A stretch of DNA of 64,000 bases from a virus. The stretch covers positions 26,012 through 90,011 of IMG/VR virus record IMGVR_UViG_3300037502_002304. One strand, given 5' to 3'. Below are positions 40,385 to 48,355 of the stretch, piece by piece. How positions within the stretch are numbered: the first letter of the stretch is position 1; every line of letters begins with the position of its first letter. A program made the translations under genes and the position numbers. The notes beneath the pieces are model-generated. The model had not been told where the DNA came from. It saw only the letters and a list, made by a program, of their open reading frames with translations, and did no database searches.

Positions 40385-40593
40385 TTTTCCCTACATTAGC
40401 CCAAGCTGTACCTTACCTTTTTTACCAGGGGGTACAGCCCAAAATTTCTGAAGGGAGGGGACCACTATGCGCATTATCCCTCACACACATCATATACTAT
40501 ATTTTTACTACATATCATACACTACATTTTTCTAAAAACAGGTAGGGGGGGTCTTTTATATATATAAAAATATGGGGGGGCTCTTTCTCCTAA
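40385..40593. other. Divergent intergenic region with strong hairpin and G-runs, origin candidate
   Basis: No coding frame. GCTGTACC (40408-40415) and GGTACAGC (40431-40438) form an 8-bp hairpin with a loop of about 15 nt. Two imperfect direct repeats (ACATCATATACTATATTTTT; ACATATCATACACTACATTTTT, cited by their first 20 bases) follow, then two G-runs of seven in AT-rich sequence. It lies exactly where early and late blocks diverge, which is a common place for an origin, but no initiator site is proven. Confidence 0.4.
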
Positions 40594-40601
40594 ATTAATA
40601 T

Positions 40602-40669
40602 AAAGTCTATAATTTTTGCAAAAAAATTTGCATAATATTTGGATATTTGAAAAATATTACTTATATTAG
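40602..40669 (+). promoter_or_regulatory. Late promoter upstream of the structured RNA
   Basis: The late box AAAGTCTAT is at 40602-40610; TTTG (40638-40641), N20 and TATATTAG (40662-40669) fit the Bacteroidota -33/-7 promoter. The box lies 36 nt before TTTG, one helical turn more than the 25 nt in the other three copies. Transcription should start near 40674, at the 5' edge of the structured RNA. Confidence 0.7.
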
Positions 40670-40671
40670 CG

Positions 40672-41017
40672 TCGTGACACTCAATACCAGAGTATCCCCT
40701 TGAAAGCCTATGCGAGTAGTGGGTAGAAGTCGGGTGGTAGCTGCAGCCTTGAAATAATAGGTAAACATAGCGGTGAGATGTCCCCGATAGTCACAAAAAT
40801 TACTTAGGGAGCCAGCTTCGAATCTCGAGAGGAGAAGTTAACAGTTGGGGCGGATAAGAGAGAAGGTAACTCTGGTGAAATTACACCGCAACGTCGTCCC
40901 TGGGTATCCTAGAAATAGGAAGCACTGCTGATGGCTTACGAAAGACCTAAGTTAATGAGTCCCGAAAAAACTGGGATATGAGTCTTTAAGGGCTCAGTGT
41001 ATCTTTTTAAAAGATAC
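40672..41017 (+). ncRNA. Large structured non-coding RNA (about 345 nt)
   Basis: No coding potential and much more GC-rich than surrounding DNA. Paired segments: GTGAC 40674-40678 with GTCAC 40790-40794; ACTTAGG 40802-40808 with CCTAAGT 40946-40952; nested AGCCA 40810-40814 with TGGCT 40932-40936; GGTG-AAATTA-CACC at 40874-40887; and CCTA-GAAA-TAGG, a GNRA-capped hairpin, at 40908-40919. It ends with a GTATCTTTT/AAAAGATAC hairpin (40999-41017). A promoter precedes it and the amidase start is 37 nt after it. It matches no class I can name (not RNase P, tmRNA or a clear group I/II intron). Confidence 0.75.
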
Positions 41018-41053
41018 TAAACAGTTACTAACAATTACTTAAACTTTTAAGTT

Positions 41054-41449
41054 ATGAGAGATATTAAAAGAATTATTATTCACTGTAGTGATTCAGATAA
41101 TCCTAAACATGATGATATATCTGTCATTGATCAGTGGCATAAAGAAAGAGGTTGGAAAAAAGTAGGTTATCACTACTTTATACAATCTGATGGTAATAAA
41201 CAAGTGGGTAGAGATATAGAGGAAGTTGGGGCTCATTGTTATGGTTATAATGAAGATTCTATAGGTATTTGTCTTCATGGTAAGAATCACTTTACTAAAG
41301 AACAGTTTATAACATTAGCAGAACTTATTAAGGATATAAAAGATAAGTTTAGTATTTCAGAAGTAGAAGGACATAATCATTATAATAAGCATAAGACCTG
41401 TCCTAATTTTGACGTTAATTGGTTTAAGAAGACATATTTATACAGATAA
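41054..41449 (+). CDS. N-acetylmuramoyl-L-alanine amidase (endolysin, T7-lysozyme type)
   Basis: A 131-residue amidase_2 domain. Zinc ligands and catalytic residues are visible: IIIHCSDSD near residue 9 (His), KVGYHYFIQSDG (active-site Tyr region), GAHCYGYNEDSIGICLHG near residue 58 (His), and NKHKTCPNFDV near residue 115 (Lys and Cys in place of the T7 pattern KxxCPGF). It cuts the amide bond between muramic acid and the stem peptide. It is the first gene after the structured RNA and may form a lysis pair with the lysozyme-like gene at 6180, which is on the other strand. Confidence 0.9.
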   Translation: MRDIKRIIIHCSDSDNPKHDDISVIDQWHKERGWKKVGYHYFIQSDGNKQVGRDIEEVGAHCYGYNEDSIGICLHGKNHFTKEQFITLAELIKDIKDKFSISEVEGHNHYNKHKTCPNFDVNWFKKTYLYR

Positions 41450-41493
41450 CATACTTATCTCTAATACATCCCAACAAGGTTACCCAAGCATTT

Positions 41494-41527
41494 AAATCCC
41501 TAGGTAAAACGTTACTTAGGGATTTTT
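41494..41527 (+). terminator. Intrinsic terminator after the amidase gene
   Basis: AAATCCCTAGGTAA and GTTACTTAGGGATTT form a long stem with an AAC loop, followed by TTTTT. A strong simple terminator that isolates the amidase unit. Confidence 0.9.
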
Positions 41528-41549
41528 TTATAAAAAATATTACAAAATA

Positions 41550-41581
41550 TTTGCATATATAAGAAAAAATACTTATATTTG
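41550..41581 (+). promoter_or_regulatory. Bacteroidota-type promoter before 41604
   Basis: TTTG (41550-41553), exactly 20 nt, and TATATTTG (41574-41581) match the consensus -33/-7 of Bacteroidota housekeeping sigma factor. The late box AAAGTCTAT is absent, so this may be an unaided promoter. It starts the operon running toward terL. Confidence 0.8.
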
Positions 41582-41603
41582 TACTGTAATTAAAGAATGG
41601 TAT

Positions 41604-41993
41604 ATGGATGGGAAAGTAGTTAAATATAAACTACCTGATGTTAGATTAGGTATAGATGATTTAAAATCAGAATATGCTTTTGTATCAGCTGACCAAGGTG
41701 GGGGGAGATATACAAATTCAGTAGAAGAATATAAAAATAGTGGAGGGTGGTTAATATGTATATTTCCTGATATTAACCCATACGATCAAGAAGCTGTTAA
41801 TAAAGAAGCTGCTAGAAGAGCGGATTTTAATAGAAAGTATATTGAGAGTTTGAAAAAATCAGGAGAATATGGGAGAATAGTAGATGGTGGTTATATGTAT
41901 TTAAAACATTGTGATAAATATGATAATCCAGTTAATAACAATGAAACGTTAGAAAATTATAGATTAGCAATCTTAAATTTTTCAGAAGAATAA
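41604..41993 (+). CDS. Hypothetical protein (129 aa)
   Basis: An alpha/beta protein rich in Tyr and Gly (YAFVSADQGGGRYTNSVEEY), with GGWLICIFPDINPYDQEAVN and a basic helix AARRADFNRKYIESLKK. The start codon is 23 nt after the promoter -7 box, so its leader is very short. No family recognised. Confidence 0.6.
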   Translation: MDGKVVKYKLPDVRLGIDDLKSEYAFVSADQGGGRYTNSVEEYKNSGGWLICIFPDINPYDQEAVNKEAARRADFNRKYIESLKKSGEYGRIVDGGYMYLKHCDKYDNPVNNNETLENYRLAILNFSEE

Positions 41994-42013
41994 TAATTAA
42001 AACAACTTAGCAT

Positions 42014-42391
42014 ATGGAAAAGAGAGTATTTTTAAAGTTACCTGGTAAGACTTTTATAAGTGAGAAGGCAAGGTCAGAGTATTTTGATAGGGTAGAAAAA
42101 GCTCAGAATCTTAAGATTGATCCTTCTTCTATAGACATAGAACCTTATCTAAAGGATGATGACCTTTATATAGATTCTAATGAAATTATTTCCTTTAAAA
42201 GGGCTGGTAAGTATGTAGATATACTTTTAGCAGGAGACCCTGAATATACTAGAATATACATGCCTTTTGAAGAGTTTTTAAGATACTCTGAATTTGTAGT
42301 TAAAGTTAATCAAGAATCTTTAAGTTCAGAAAATATTGAAAAATATTTAAATGAGGTATATAATAATACAGATGACAATAAAGAGGTGTGA
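42014..42391 (+). CDS. Hypothetical protein (125 aa)
   Basis: Opens MEKRVFLKLPGKTFI; contains EIISFKRAGKYVDILLAGDP and YTRIYMPFEEFLRYSEFVVKV, a beta-rich pattern. The leader has the late-operon form AAAACAACTTAGCAT before the ATG. Ends with a TGA stop, showing that TGA is read as stop in this phage. Function unknown. Confidence 0.6.
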   Translation: MEKRVFLKLPGKTFISEKARSEYFDRVEKAQNLKIDPSSIDIEPYLKDDDLYIDSNEIISFKRAGKYVDILLAGDPEYTRIYMPFEEFLRYSEFVVKVNQESLSSENIEKYLNEVYNNTDDNKEV

Positions 42392-42421
42392 AGATATTTT
42401 TTTAACTTAAAACAATTTAGT

Positions 42422-42712
42422 ATGAATAGAGATGTATTTTTACTTAATTTATTAAATGTATTAACTCCTATGTATGGAAAAGATACAGGGGCCACAGAGT
42501 TGTATCAAAAAGTTATTGAGGAACTCTCACAATATTTTTCTTCTACTGAAGAAGATGAAGAGCAGGAAGAGATTCCTGAAGAATTAAGAGATAAGTTTAA
42601 AGAGTTAGAGAAATTAGCTGATGAAGTTGCGGAAAGTATTTCTAAAGCTACGCAGAAAAATACTGAAGATATTTTTAAAATACTTTATGAATACCCTTTA
42701 AATAGAAAATAA
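42422..42712 (+). CDS. Hypothetical acidic helical protein (96 aa)
   Basis: Probably coiled coil: EDEEQEEIPEELRDKFKELE followed by KLADEVAESISKATQKNTED. Leader AAAACAATTTAGT precedes the ATG. No family recognised; small acidic coiled-coil proteins in this place may be head or packaging accessories. Confidence 0.55.
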   Translation: MNRDVFLLNLLNVLTPMYGKDTGATELYQKVIEELSQYFSSTEEDEEQEEIPEELRDKFKELEKLADEVAESISKATQKNTEDIFKILYEYPLNRK

Positions 42713-42750
42713 TTTTAGTACATTAATCTTTAATTTAAAACTTAGTAATT

Positions 42751-43104
42751 ATGGAGACAGGCAACAATCAAAAAGTACAACAGTACGCAACAGATTTGAA
42801 TAAAGTAAAGGACATTAAAAAGGTAAATATAGCTCCAGGACATGTAATGATTGAGTTAATCCAGAAGAAAGATAGTAAGATTATCCTTCCTGAAGGTTCT
42901 GGAGTTAACTCTCTAGTAATAGCTAAAGTTGTTAAAGTTGGGGAGAATGTAAAGACAGTAAAGACTGGAGATATTGTATTAGAAGTTAAATCATTTGGTC
43001 CACATTCTTTTTCTAGATGTAAAAAAGATGATAAAATTTATCTTGTAACTGACCAATATAATATTTTATTATGGACTTCCTTAGATAATTACGAAGCTAA
43101 GTAG
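42751..43104 (+). CDS. GroES-like co-chaperonin candidate
   Basis: A 117-residue protein. From residue 26 the pattern NIAPGHVMIELIQKKDSKII, LPEGSGVNSLVIAKVVKVGE and VKTGDIVLEV follows the GroES fold: first strand with 'V-x-V', mobile-loop place at SKIILPEGSG, then 'A-x-V-V-x-V-G' and a 'GD-x-V' turn. Some phages encode GroES substitutes for capsid folding (T4 gp31 type). Similarity is by pattern; the tail KKDDKIYLVTDQYNILLW also fits. Moderate confidence. Confidence 0.5.
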   Translation: METGNNQKVQQYATDLNKVKDIKKVNIAPGHVMIELIQKKDSKIILPEGSGVNSLVIAKVVKVGENVKTVKTGDIVLEVKSFGPHSFSRCKKDDKIYLVTDQYNILLWTSLDNYEAK

Positions 43105-43121
43105 AGAAGTAGTGAGTTTAA

Positions 43122-43191
43122 AGCTGGTTGGTGTAAGTAGGATAACACGCTGGATATTCCAGAGATATAGGATCGAATCCTATACCAGCTC
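43122..43191 (+). tRNA. tRNA-like gene with short anticodon loop
   Basis: A 70-nt cloverleaf: acceptor AGCTGGT (43122-43128) with ACCAGCT (43184-43190), TG, D-arm GTGT-AAGTAGGATA-ACAC with the GG of the D-loop, G26, anticodon stem CTGG/CCAG around only ATATT, variable AGAT, and T-arm ATAGG-ATCGAAT-CCTAT; discriminator C. The five-base anticodon loop is abnormal, and the T-loop starts with A. If a stem base pair opens, the loop GATATTC would present TAT, but without U33. No CCA is encoded. Confidence 0.6.
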
Positions 43192-43216
43192 CTAGTTAAC
43201 ATTAAAATTTACTAAA

Positions 43217-43471
43217 ATGATAGAGGTAGGCAAGTTATTTTATAAGTATTCAAGACCTTTAAAAGAAGTAGATTATCCTGAAGAAGGAGAAATATATTAC
43301 AATGTAGAAGGTCATGCACTGAAATGTATAGGCAAAGATGAGTATGAATTTGTAGAAGGTAGTCCTTTAAAACCAGGGAATCTTATTACTGAGTTGACAC
43401 CTAAACAGTTAAATCTTTTCTGGACTTTAGTAAAGAATAAACATATATATGGTAAGAACATATATGGTTAA
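43217..43471 (+). CDS. Hypothetical protein (84 aa)
   Basis: A small protein with KLFYKYSRPLKEVDYPEEGE and VEGHALKCIGKDEYEFVEG, suggesting a beta-rich fold; the C terminus is TPKQLNLFWTLVKNKHIYG. Located 26 nt after the tRNA-like gene. No family recognised. Confidence 0.55.
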   Translation: MIEVGKLFYKYSRPLKEVDYPEEGEIYYNVEGHALKCIGKDEYEFVEGSPLKPGNLITELTPKQLNLFWTLVKNKHIYGKNIYG

Positions 43472-43491
43472 TAACTAATAATCTTAGCATT

Positions 43492-43872
43492 ATGAGTAAC
43501 AGTAAAACTATAGTAATAAATACTACTAGGTATAAATTCTTTAGGCAATTTCTAGAATTAATAAAATCTATTCCTCCATTTAATAAATTACGTCCTAAAG
43601 AATTAGATGTATTAGCGGAACTTATGTATCAGAATGATAGATATAGTGATTTAGAGCCTAAAATCAGGCAAAAAATTATTTTTGATACTAAAACTAGGGA
43701 GGAGATAAGAAATGGCTTAAATATGACTAAAGAGAGCTTTAATAACAATCTTTCTATCCTTCGTAAACATGGAGTTCTTAGCAAAGAGAATGAATTAATG
43801 CCATTTTTAAGAAATATTTTATATGATGATAAATATGTAGTTGAATTTGTTTTTAAAGAAACACAGCCATGA
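43492..43872 (+). CDS. Winged-helix protein (126 aa)
   Basis: Residues 28-105 look like a winged helix: LRPKELDVLAELMYQN, then KTREEIRNGLNMTKESFNNN as helix-turn-helix, LSILRKHGVLSKENEL as recognition helix and wing. It is likely to bind DNA. Position in the late operon just before the terminase genes leaves late-gene regulation or DNA recognition for packaging as options. Its stop overlaps the next start (ATGA). Confidence 0.6.
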   Translation: MSNSKTIVINTTRYKFFRQFLELIKSIPPFNKLRPKELDVLAELMYQNDRYSDLEPKIRQKIIFDTKTREEIRNGLNMTKESFNNNLSILRKHGVLSKENELMPFLRNILYDDKYVVEFVFKETQP

Positions 43873-44066
43873 ATGAGTTTGATTTTGATGATAGTATGGA
43901 TTTTGGTATAGATGCTGAGGATTATGAATTCCTAAAAGAGACTAAAAATATGTTAGTTCTACAAGTCTATAATAACATTGGCGAAATAGAAGATGTTTAT
44001 ATTGGTTATGAACAAATAAAAAAGTTTATAGATGATTTTGAAAAAAGATCAAGTAGCAAGAGTTAA
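43869..44066 (+). CDS. Hypothetical acidic protein (65 aa)
   Basis: Very acidic N terminus (MNEFDFDDSMDFGIDAEDY) and a VLQVYNNIGEIEDVYIGYEQ segment. It overlaps the upstream gene by 4 nt and the next by 35 nt. No family. Confidence 0.55.
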   Translation: MNEFDFDDSMDFGIDAEDYEFLKETKNMLVLQVYNNIGEIEDVYIGYEQIKKFIDDFEKRSSSKS

Positions 44067-44220
44067 ATTTGATAGCTTTGAAGAGCTAGTTAAAGCTGAG
44101 CGTAGGATACGGGAAAAATTGTCTAATCACTCCCTAATTAAGGATAGATATGAGTGTAAGACAGAAATAGATGAAAAGAGTCTATGTTTAGACATATTTT
44201 TAGTAAAAATAAGAAAATGA
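44032..44220 (+). CDS. Hypothetical protein (62 aa)
   Basis: Small basic/acidic alternating helix-strand protein (KFDSFEELVKAERRIREKLS ... ECKTEIDEKSLCLDIFLVKI). The overlap of 35 nt with the preceding gene is long, but no internal ATG gives a better start. TGA stop at 44218-44220. Confidence 0.45.
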   Translation: MILKKDQVARVKFDSFEELVKAERRIREKLSNHSLIKDRYECKTEIDEKSLCLDIFLVKIRK

Positions 44221-44226
44221 TTGTTT

Positions 44227-44484
44227 ATGCAGAATCTTATACAAAGACAAGTTAGAGATTTGATTAAAGAGATAGCTAAGGAATTTAATTTACCTTATTC
44301 TACTACTGAAGAAATAATATTCTCTCAATTTGAGTTTGTAAAGCATGCTATGTCCAAGGGAGAGAAAGGTAACCCTGATACCTTTGAAACTATTCTTTTA
44401 AGAAGATTAGGTACATTTGAGGCTTCTAAAAATAAGATTAACTATATGACAGCTAATAGTAAAAAAGGCAAGAAAGATGCGTAA
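44227..44484 (+). CDS. Hypothetical DNA-binding-like protein (85 aa)
   Basis: Starts at ATG 44227 (MQNLIQRQVRDLIKEIA); the two preceding codons begin with TTG. It contains the segment FETILLRRLGTFEASKNKI, which resembles the 'LxxLGTF' turn of HU/IHF-type or small phage structural proteins. Its stop overlaps the next start by 8 nt. The position upstream of terS/terL is typical of small conserved unknowns in this phage group. Confidence 0.5.
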   Translation: MQNLIQRQVRDLIKEIAKEFNLPYSTTEEIIFSQFEFVKHAMSKGEKGNPDTFETILLRRLGTFEASKNKINYMTANSKKGKKDA

Positions 44485-45043
44485 TATATTAGAGAATTTT
44501 TCTCCTGGAATAAACTTTTGGGATGTAAATCCACAGTTTACTACTGTAAATCCTTTTAGGAGATTATGGAAGAGTGATAAATCTAGGGGTAAGGGCACTT
44601 CTTCTAATATAATGTGGGCTATAGCTTTAGTGTATCATCCTAAATCAGATATGTATTATCTTAGTGACGCTAAAGAAAGGGTAGCTATTGATTTCTTAAA
44701 GATTAAGGAAGATAAAGTAGATGAATTTTGGGAAGAGCATAAAGCATTGGTAGATGCTTTTATAGATGCTGCCTTAACTCAAGCAGAGAAATCTTTGAGA
44801 GCTTGGGAGATTAGAATGAAGAAACGAGATGAATTTCTATCAAACCAAGATTATACATTTGGATATGTTGATGAGAATAAGATAGAGCATAAAGATAATA
44901 CTAAACAATTAGATGATATGTTAGCTAAGACTGCTAAAATTTACGAAGAGTTCTTTAAGATTAAGAAAGAACTTGAAGAAGAAGCCTTCTCTGAGGAATC
45001 TTCTAAAAAGGTTAAAAGTGCAACTGCAACTGGAGATCTATAA
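44477..45043 (+). CDS. Small terminase subunit candidate
   Basis: A 188-residue protein directly before terL. The first half has INFWDVNPQFTTVNPFRRLW, IMWAIALVYHPKSDMYYLS; the second half is a long charged helical region (KALVDAFIDAALTQAEKSLR ... YEEFFKIKKELEEEAFSEES), as expected for an oligomerising TerS. No recognisable HTH. Assignment rests on position, size and helical content. Confidence 0.45.
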   Translation: MRNILENFSPGINFWDVNPQFTTVNPFRRLWKSDKSRGKGTSSNIMWAIALVYHPKSDMYYLSDAKERVAIDFLKIKEDKVDEFWEEHKALVDAFIDAALTQAEKSLRAWEIRMKKRDEFLSNQDYTFGYVDENKIEHKDNTKQLDDMLAKTAKIYEEFFKIKKELEEEAFSEESSKKVKSATATGDL

Positions 45044-45055
45044 TAGAATTGAGAT

Positions 45056-48000
45056 ATGGTAAATAATGATAATTTTTTAATTAAAGAAATACCGATATTC
45101 CACCCAATTTCACAGAAATTTGAGCGTATAAACTTTTTTAAAGATATTAAACGTAAGATGTTTGAGGGGATGTGGTCTGGTAACAGATGGTGTCCCCCTG
45201 AATTATTTTTTCACGTAAATTTAAGTACCATACAGTTTTTAGGAGGTGGTAGAAAAGTTAGTGGTATAGGAAGGCCATGGTTCCGTGATATAGAATGGGA
45301 AAAAGCCTATATTTATACAGAAGCATGTGGATTTAGTGGTTTTAGAGATGACCCTGAATATACTTGTTTAAGAGAAGTTCAGGAGATGACTAAAGAAGAG
45401 ATTTATAATGAATTTTGTCTAGATCATCATGGTAATCTAATAGAAGATAATTATAAAGCCTTATTTAAAAAGGATGGGTCTCTAAAGAAATATATGCCTG
45501 CTAGAGAATATCTATGGCGTACAGATATGAACTCTTCTTTTGGCCCTCATATGTACCTAAATCAAGCTAAGAACGTTGTAGATTTTGAAGGCAGAGGATG
45601 TCTCGCAGAGGGAACTGAAGTTTTAATGTATGATGGTTCCATTAAAAAAATAGAGGATATTGTGATAGGTGATGAATTAATGGGTAAAGACTCCACATGT
45701 AGAACCGTGTTGGATATCCACTCTGGAGAAGATTATCTGTATACGCTGAGGCATTCAGACAAGAGCTTTGATGATATCACTGTTACAAAAGATCATAGGG
45801 TTTCTATAAAAAAGAGGTGTTACAACAATGGTAAATATGTAAATGGTAAAAGGACTAATGGAACTTACCATTATGAGTATGTTGACTATACTGTTGAGGA
45901 ACTTAAAAATGTAGAGAGTCAAGCATCTTTTAAAGATGTTTATCATAGATATAAACCAAATATTAGTTTGGAGTTTAAGAATAGTAAGACACCAACAATA
46001 GATCCTTATTATTTTGGACTTTGGTTAGCTGATGGCAGAAGCAATTGCACCTCTATTAAAACTACTGATCCAGTTTTATGGGAATACTTAGAGAATTTCG
46101 CTAAGGATAATAAAATTGATTATAAAGTATCCATTACAAAGGCTGCCTATAACCGAAAAGAAGCTAGAGAGTATTATTATAAAGATAATTATTTTAGACA
46201 ATGTTTTAAAGACTATGGATTACTTTATAAAAAAGGTTGTGTTCCTGATAAATATATACCAAATGATTTTTTAACTGCTACCAAAGATGTTAGACTACAA
46301 TTGCTTGCGGGTATTATTGATGGGGATGGAACCTATGATACTAACAGAAAACATTTTGTAATATGTGTAGGACTGAATAAAGACTTGGCAAATTCTTATT
46401 TAAGGCTAGTACAGTCATTGGGATTTAGAGGTAGTTTAACTTCTAGGAATAGAAAGGGTTACAAAAAAATTTTCATGGTTAGGGTAAGTGGTAATATAGA
46501 GACAATACCAACCAAGCTTTATAGAAAGCAAGCATCTAAAATTATACATAGAGTAGATTTAAATAGTTCTTCTTTTAAAATAGAACCTAAAGGATTTGGT
46601 AAGTATTACGGATTAGTGGTAGATGTAGATGGAGAATATCTGCTAAAAGATTTTAGTGTAGATCATAACAGTGGAAAATCGTATTGGGCATCCTCTTGTA
46701 TTCAACACAATCTACTTACTGATGGTGCCAGAAGTTATGATGCTTATTTAGAAGGACGTAAGACTGGTAACCTTAAATCTATTTCTCAGACTCTAGTAGG
46801 AGCTATAGAAGCTAAGTATAGCATGGATTTGCTAGATAAAGTTAAATTCTCTCTAGAACACCTTCCTGGAAAACTTACTATTCGCATTAATGGGGAGGAT
46901 AAAGACTTTCCATCACCTCTAATGCCTGAATTATCAGGTAGTTGGGCTCCTGCTAAATCTATAAGAGATACACTTTCTGGAAGTAGTATTGTACATCGTA
47001 CCTTCCAAGATAATCCATTGGCTGCTAACGGTACTCGTCCTAATAGAGCTTTTATAGAAGAGGTTGGTTTTATGAGTAACATACAGGAGGTACTTGGTGC
47101 AGTAGAAGCTACACAGCCTAATAAACAGACTAATAAATATTTACCTATATATATGCTTGGTACTGGTGGTTATACTACTACTGGTACTGCTATCTGGCTT
47201 AAAGAAATCTTTTATAATCCAGAAGCATTTGATTGTTTAGCTTTTGATGATGTTTGGGAAAATAAAGGTAAGATAGGATATTTTTTACCAGCTACTAAAA
47301 GCCAAAATGATTTCAAAGAAGGGCCTAATCTTATATCTAATGAAGAAAAGGCTTTAGAATCTATAATGAAGGCCAGAGAAAAAGCTAAGTCTTCTAATAA
47401 TAAAGTAAAATTACTTACTGAAATTATTAACCAACCTATTAAACCTTCTGAAGTATTTAAAACTATAGAAGGTAATTTCTTTCCTACTGAAGAACTAACA
47501 GAAATATTAGCAGATTTAGAATCTAAAGAATATCTATTGAATTCTACTCATAGGTATGAATTTAACATTATTAAAGGGAAAGTAGTTCCCAAAGTATCTG
47601 ATAAACAGCCGATACGGGAATTCCCGCTTCGGAAAGGATTAGAAATGGATGCTTGTGTAGAAATATTTGAGCTTCCTAAGAGAGATAAAGATGGGAATAT
47701 ACCTTATGGTAGATACTTAGCTGGTTGGGACCCAGTAGAAACAGATGGTAATGAAGATACTAATCAATCATTACAGTCATTAATAATATTAGATTCATGG
47801 ACAGATAGGATAGTAGCTGAATATACTGCTAGAACCTATATATCAGAAGAGTATTATGAACAAGCTAGAAGGCTATTAATGTTTTATAATGCTATATGTA
47901 ATTATGAAAGTAACATAAAAGGGCCTTATGGATACTTTAAAAATAAGAATTCATTACATTTATTATGTGATACTCCTGAAATTCTAAAAGATGAGTCTTT

Positions 48001-48355
48001 AATTAAAACTTCTAATATAGGCAATAAATCTAAAGGAACTAGGACTAATGCCAGTATAATTGACTGGGGATTAAGGTTAGTATTAACTTATTTAGAGACT
48101 CAAGCTTATGATAAGCCTGAAGGATATAGAAACATGGATACCATTAAGTCTCCTGCAATACTAAAGGAGCTTATTTCCTATTCTCCTGAAATAAATACAG
48201 ACCGTGTAAGTGCTTTAATAATGTTAATGATTCTTAGAGAAGATAGAGCTCGTATTACAGATATAAGTAGGAGGGAAAGAATCAAAACTAAAGCTAATGA
48301 TAGATTTTGGAAAAAACACTTTAATAAAGCATTAAAAATTCCTAATTATAGATAA
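45056..48355 (+). CDS. terL: Large terminase subunit (TerL) containing an intein
   Basis: The 1099-residue precursor contains a 357-residue intein at residues 182-538; the joined product is 742 residues. Joining restores GRGSGKSYWASS, the Walker A loop; RAFIEEVGF is the Walker B with catalytic Glu. The C-terminal RNase H-like nuclease has LAGWDPVETDGN and a later Asp-bearing strand (HLLCDTPEIL). TerL packages DNA into the procapsid with ATP and cuts concatemers. The length is normal for crAss-like TerL once the intein is removed. Confidence 0.9.
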   Translation: MVNNDNFLIKEIPIFHPISQKFERINFFKDIKRKMFEGMWSGNRWCPPELFFHVNLSTIQFLGGGRKVSGIGRPWFRDIEWEKAYIYTEACGFSGFRDDPEYTCLREVQEMTKEEIYNEFCLDHHGNLIEDNYKALFKKDGSLKKYMPAREYLWRTDMNSSFGPHMYLNQAKNVVDFEGRGCLAEGTEVLMYDGSIKKIEDIVIGDELMGKDSTCRTVLDIHSGEDYLYTLRHSDKSFDDITVTKDHRVSIKKRCYNNGKYVNGKRTNGTYHYEYVDYTVEELKNVESQASFKDVYHRYKPNISLEFKNSKTPTIDPYYFGLWLADGRSNCTSIKTTDPVLWEYLENFAKDNKIDYKVSITKAAYNRKEAREYYYKDNYFRQCFKDYGLLYKKGCVPDKYIPNDFLTATKDVRLQLLAGIIDGDGTYDTNRKHFVICVGLNKDLANSYLRLVQSLGFRGSLTSRNRKGYKKIFMVRVSGNIETIPTKLYRKQASKIIHRVDLNSSSFKIEPKGFGKYYGLVVDVDGEYLLKDFSVDHNSGKSYWASSCIQHNLLTDGARSYDAYLEGRKTGNLKSISQTLVGAIEAKYSMDLLDKVKFSLEHLPGKLTIRINGEDKDFPSPLMPELSGSWAPAKSIRDTLSGSSIVHRTFQDNPLAANGTRPNRAFIEEVGFMSNIQEVLGAVEATQPNKQTNKYLPIYMLGTGGYTTTGTAIWLKEIFYNPEAFDCLAFDDVWENKGKIGYFLPATKSQNDFKEGPNLISNEEKALESIMKAREKAKSSNNKVKLLTEIINQPIKPSEVFKTIEGNFFPTEELTEILADLESKEYLLNSTHRYEFNIIKGKVVPKVSDKQPIREFPLRKGLEMDACVEIFELPKRDKDGNIPYGRYLAGWDPVETDGNEDTNQSLQSLIILDSWTDRIVAEYTARTYISEEYYEQARRLLMFYNAICNYESNIKGPYGYFKNKNSLHLLCDTPEILKDESLIKTSNIGNKSKGTRTNASIIDWGLRLVLTYLETQAYDKPEGYRNMDTIKSPAILKELISYSPEINTDRVSALIMLMILREDRARITDISRRERIKTKANDRFWKKHFNKALKIPNYR
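45599..46669 (+). mobile_element. Intein with LAGLIDADG endonuclease domain in TerL
   Basis: Begins with Cys182 (CLAEGTEVLMYDG, block A) and ends VDHN before Ser539. The B block is DDITVTKDHRVS, with the TxxH pattern. Endonuclease motifs are YFGLWLADGRSN and LLAGIIDGDGTYD. The F/G blocks at the end read YYGLVVDVDGEYLLKDFSV, then DHN. The final Asn and the Ser nucleophile are both present, so splicing should work. Insertion inside a Walker A loop is a classic intein site. Confidence 0.93.

Noticed and set aside
40203-40451. Plus-strand frame crossing early gene and divergent hairpin
   Set aside because: It runs antisense through a real early gene and its promoter module.
40672-41017. Group II intron or hammerhead ribozyme
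   Set aside because: CTGATGG...CGAAA is only a partial hammerhead core without the needed stems, and no domain V or intron-end signals are seen; no exons flank it.
46786-47082. Reverse frame within terL
   Set aside because: Antisense to the conserved ATPase domain; no independent signals.
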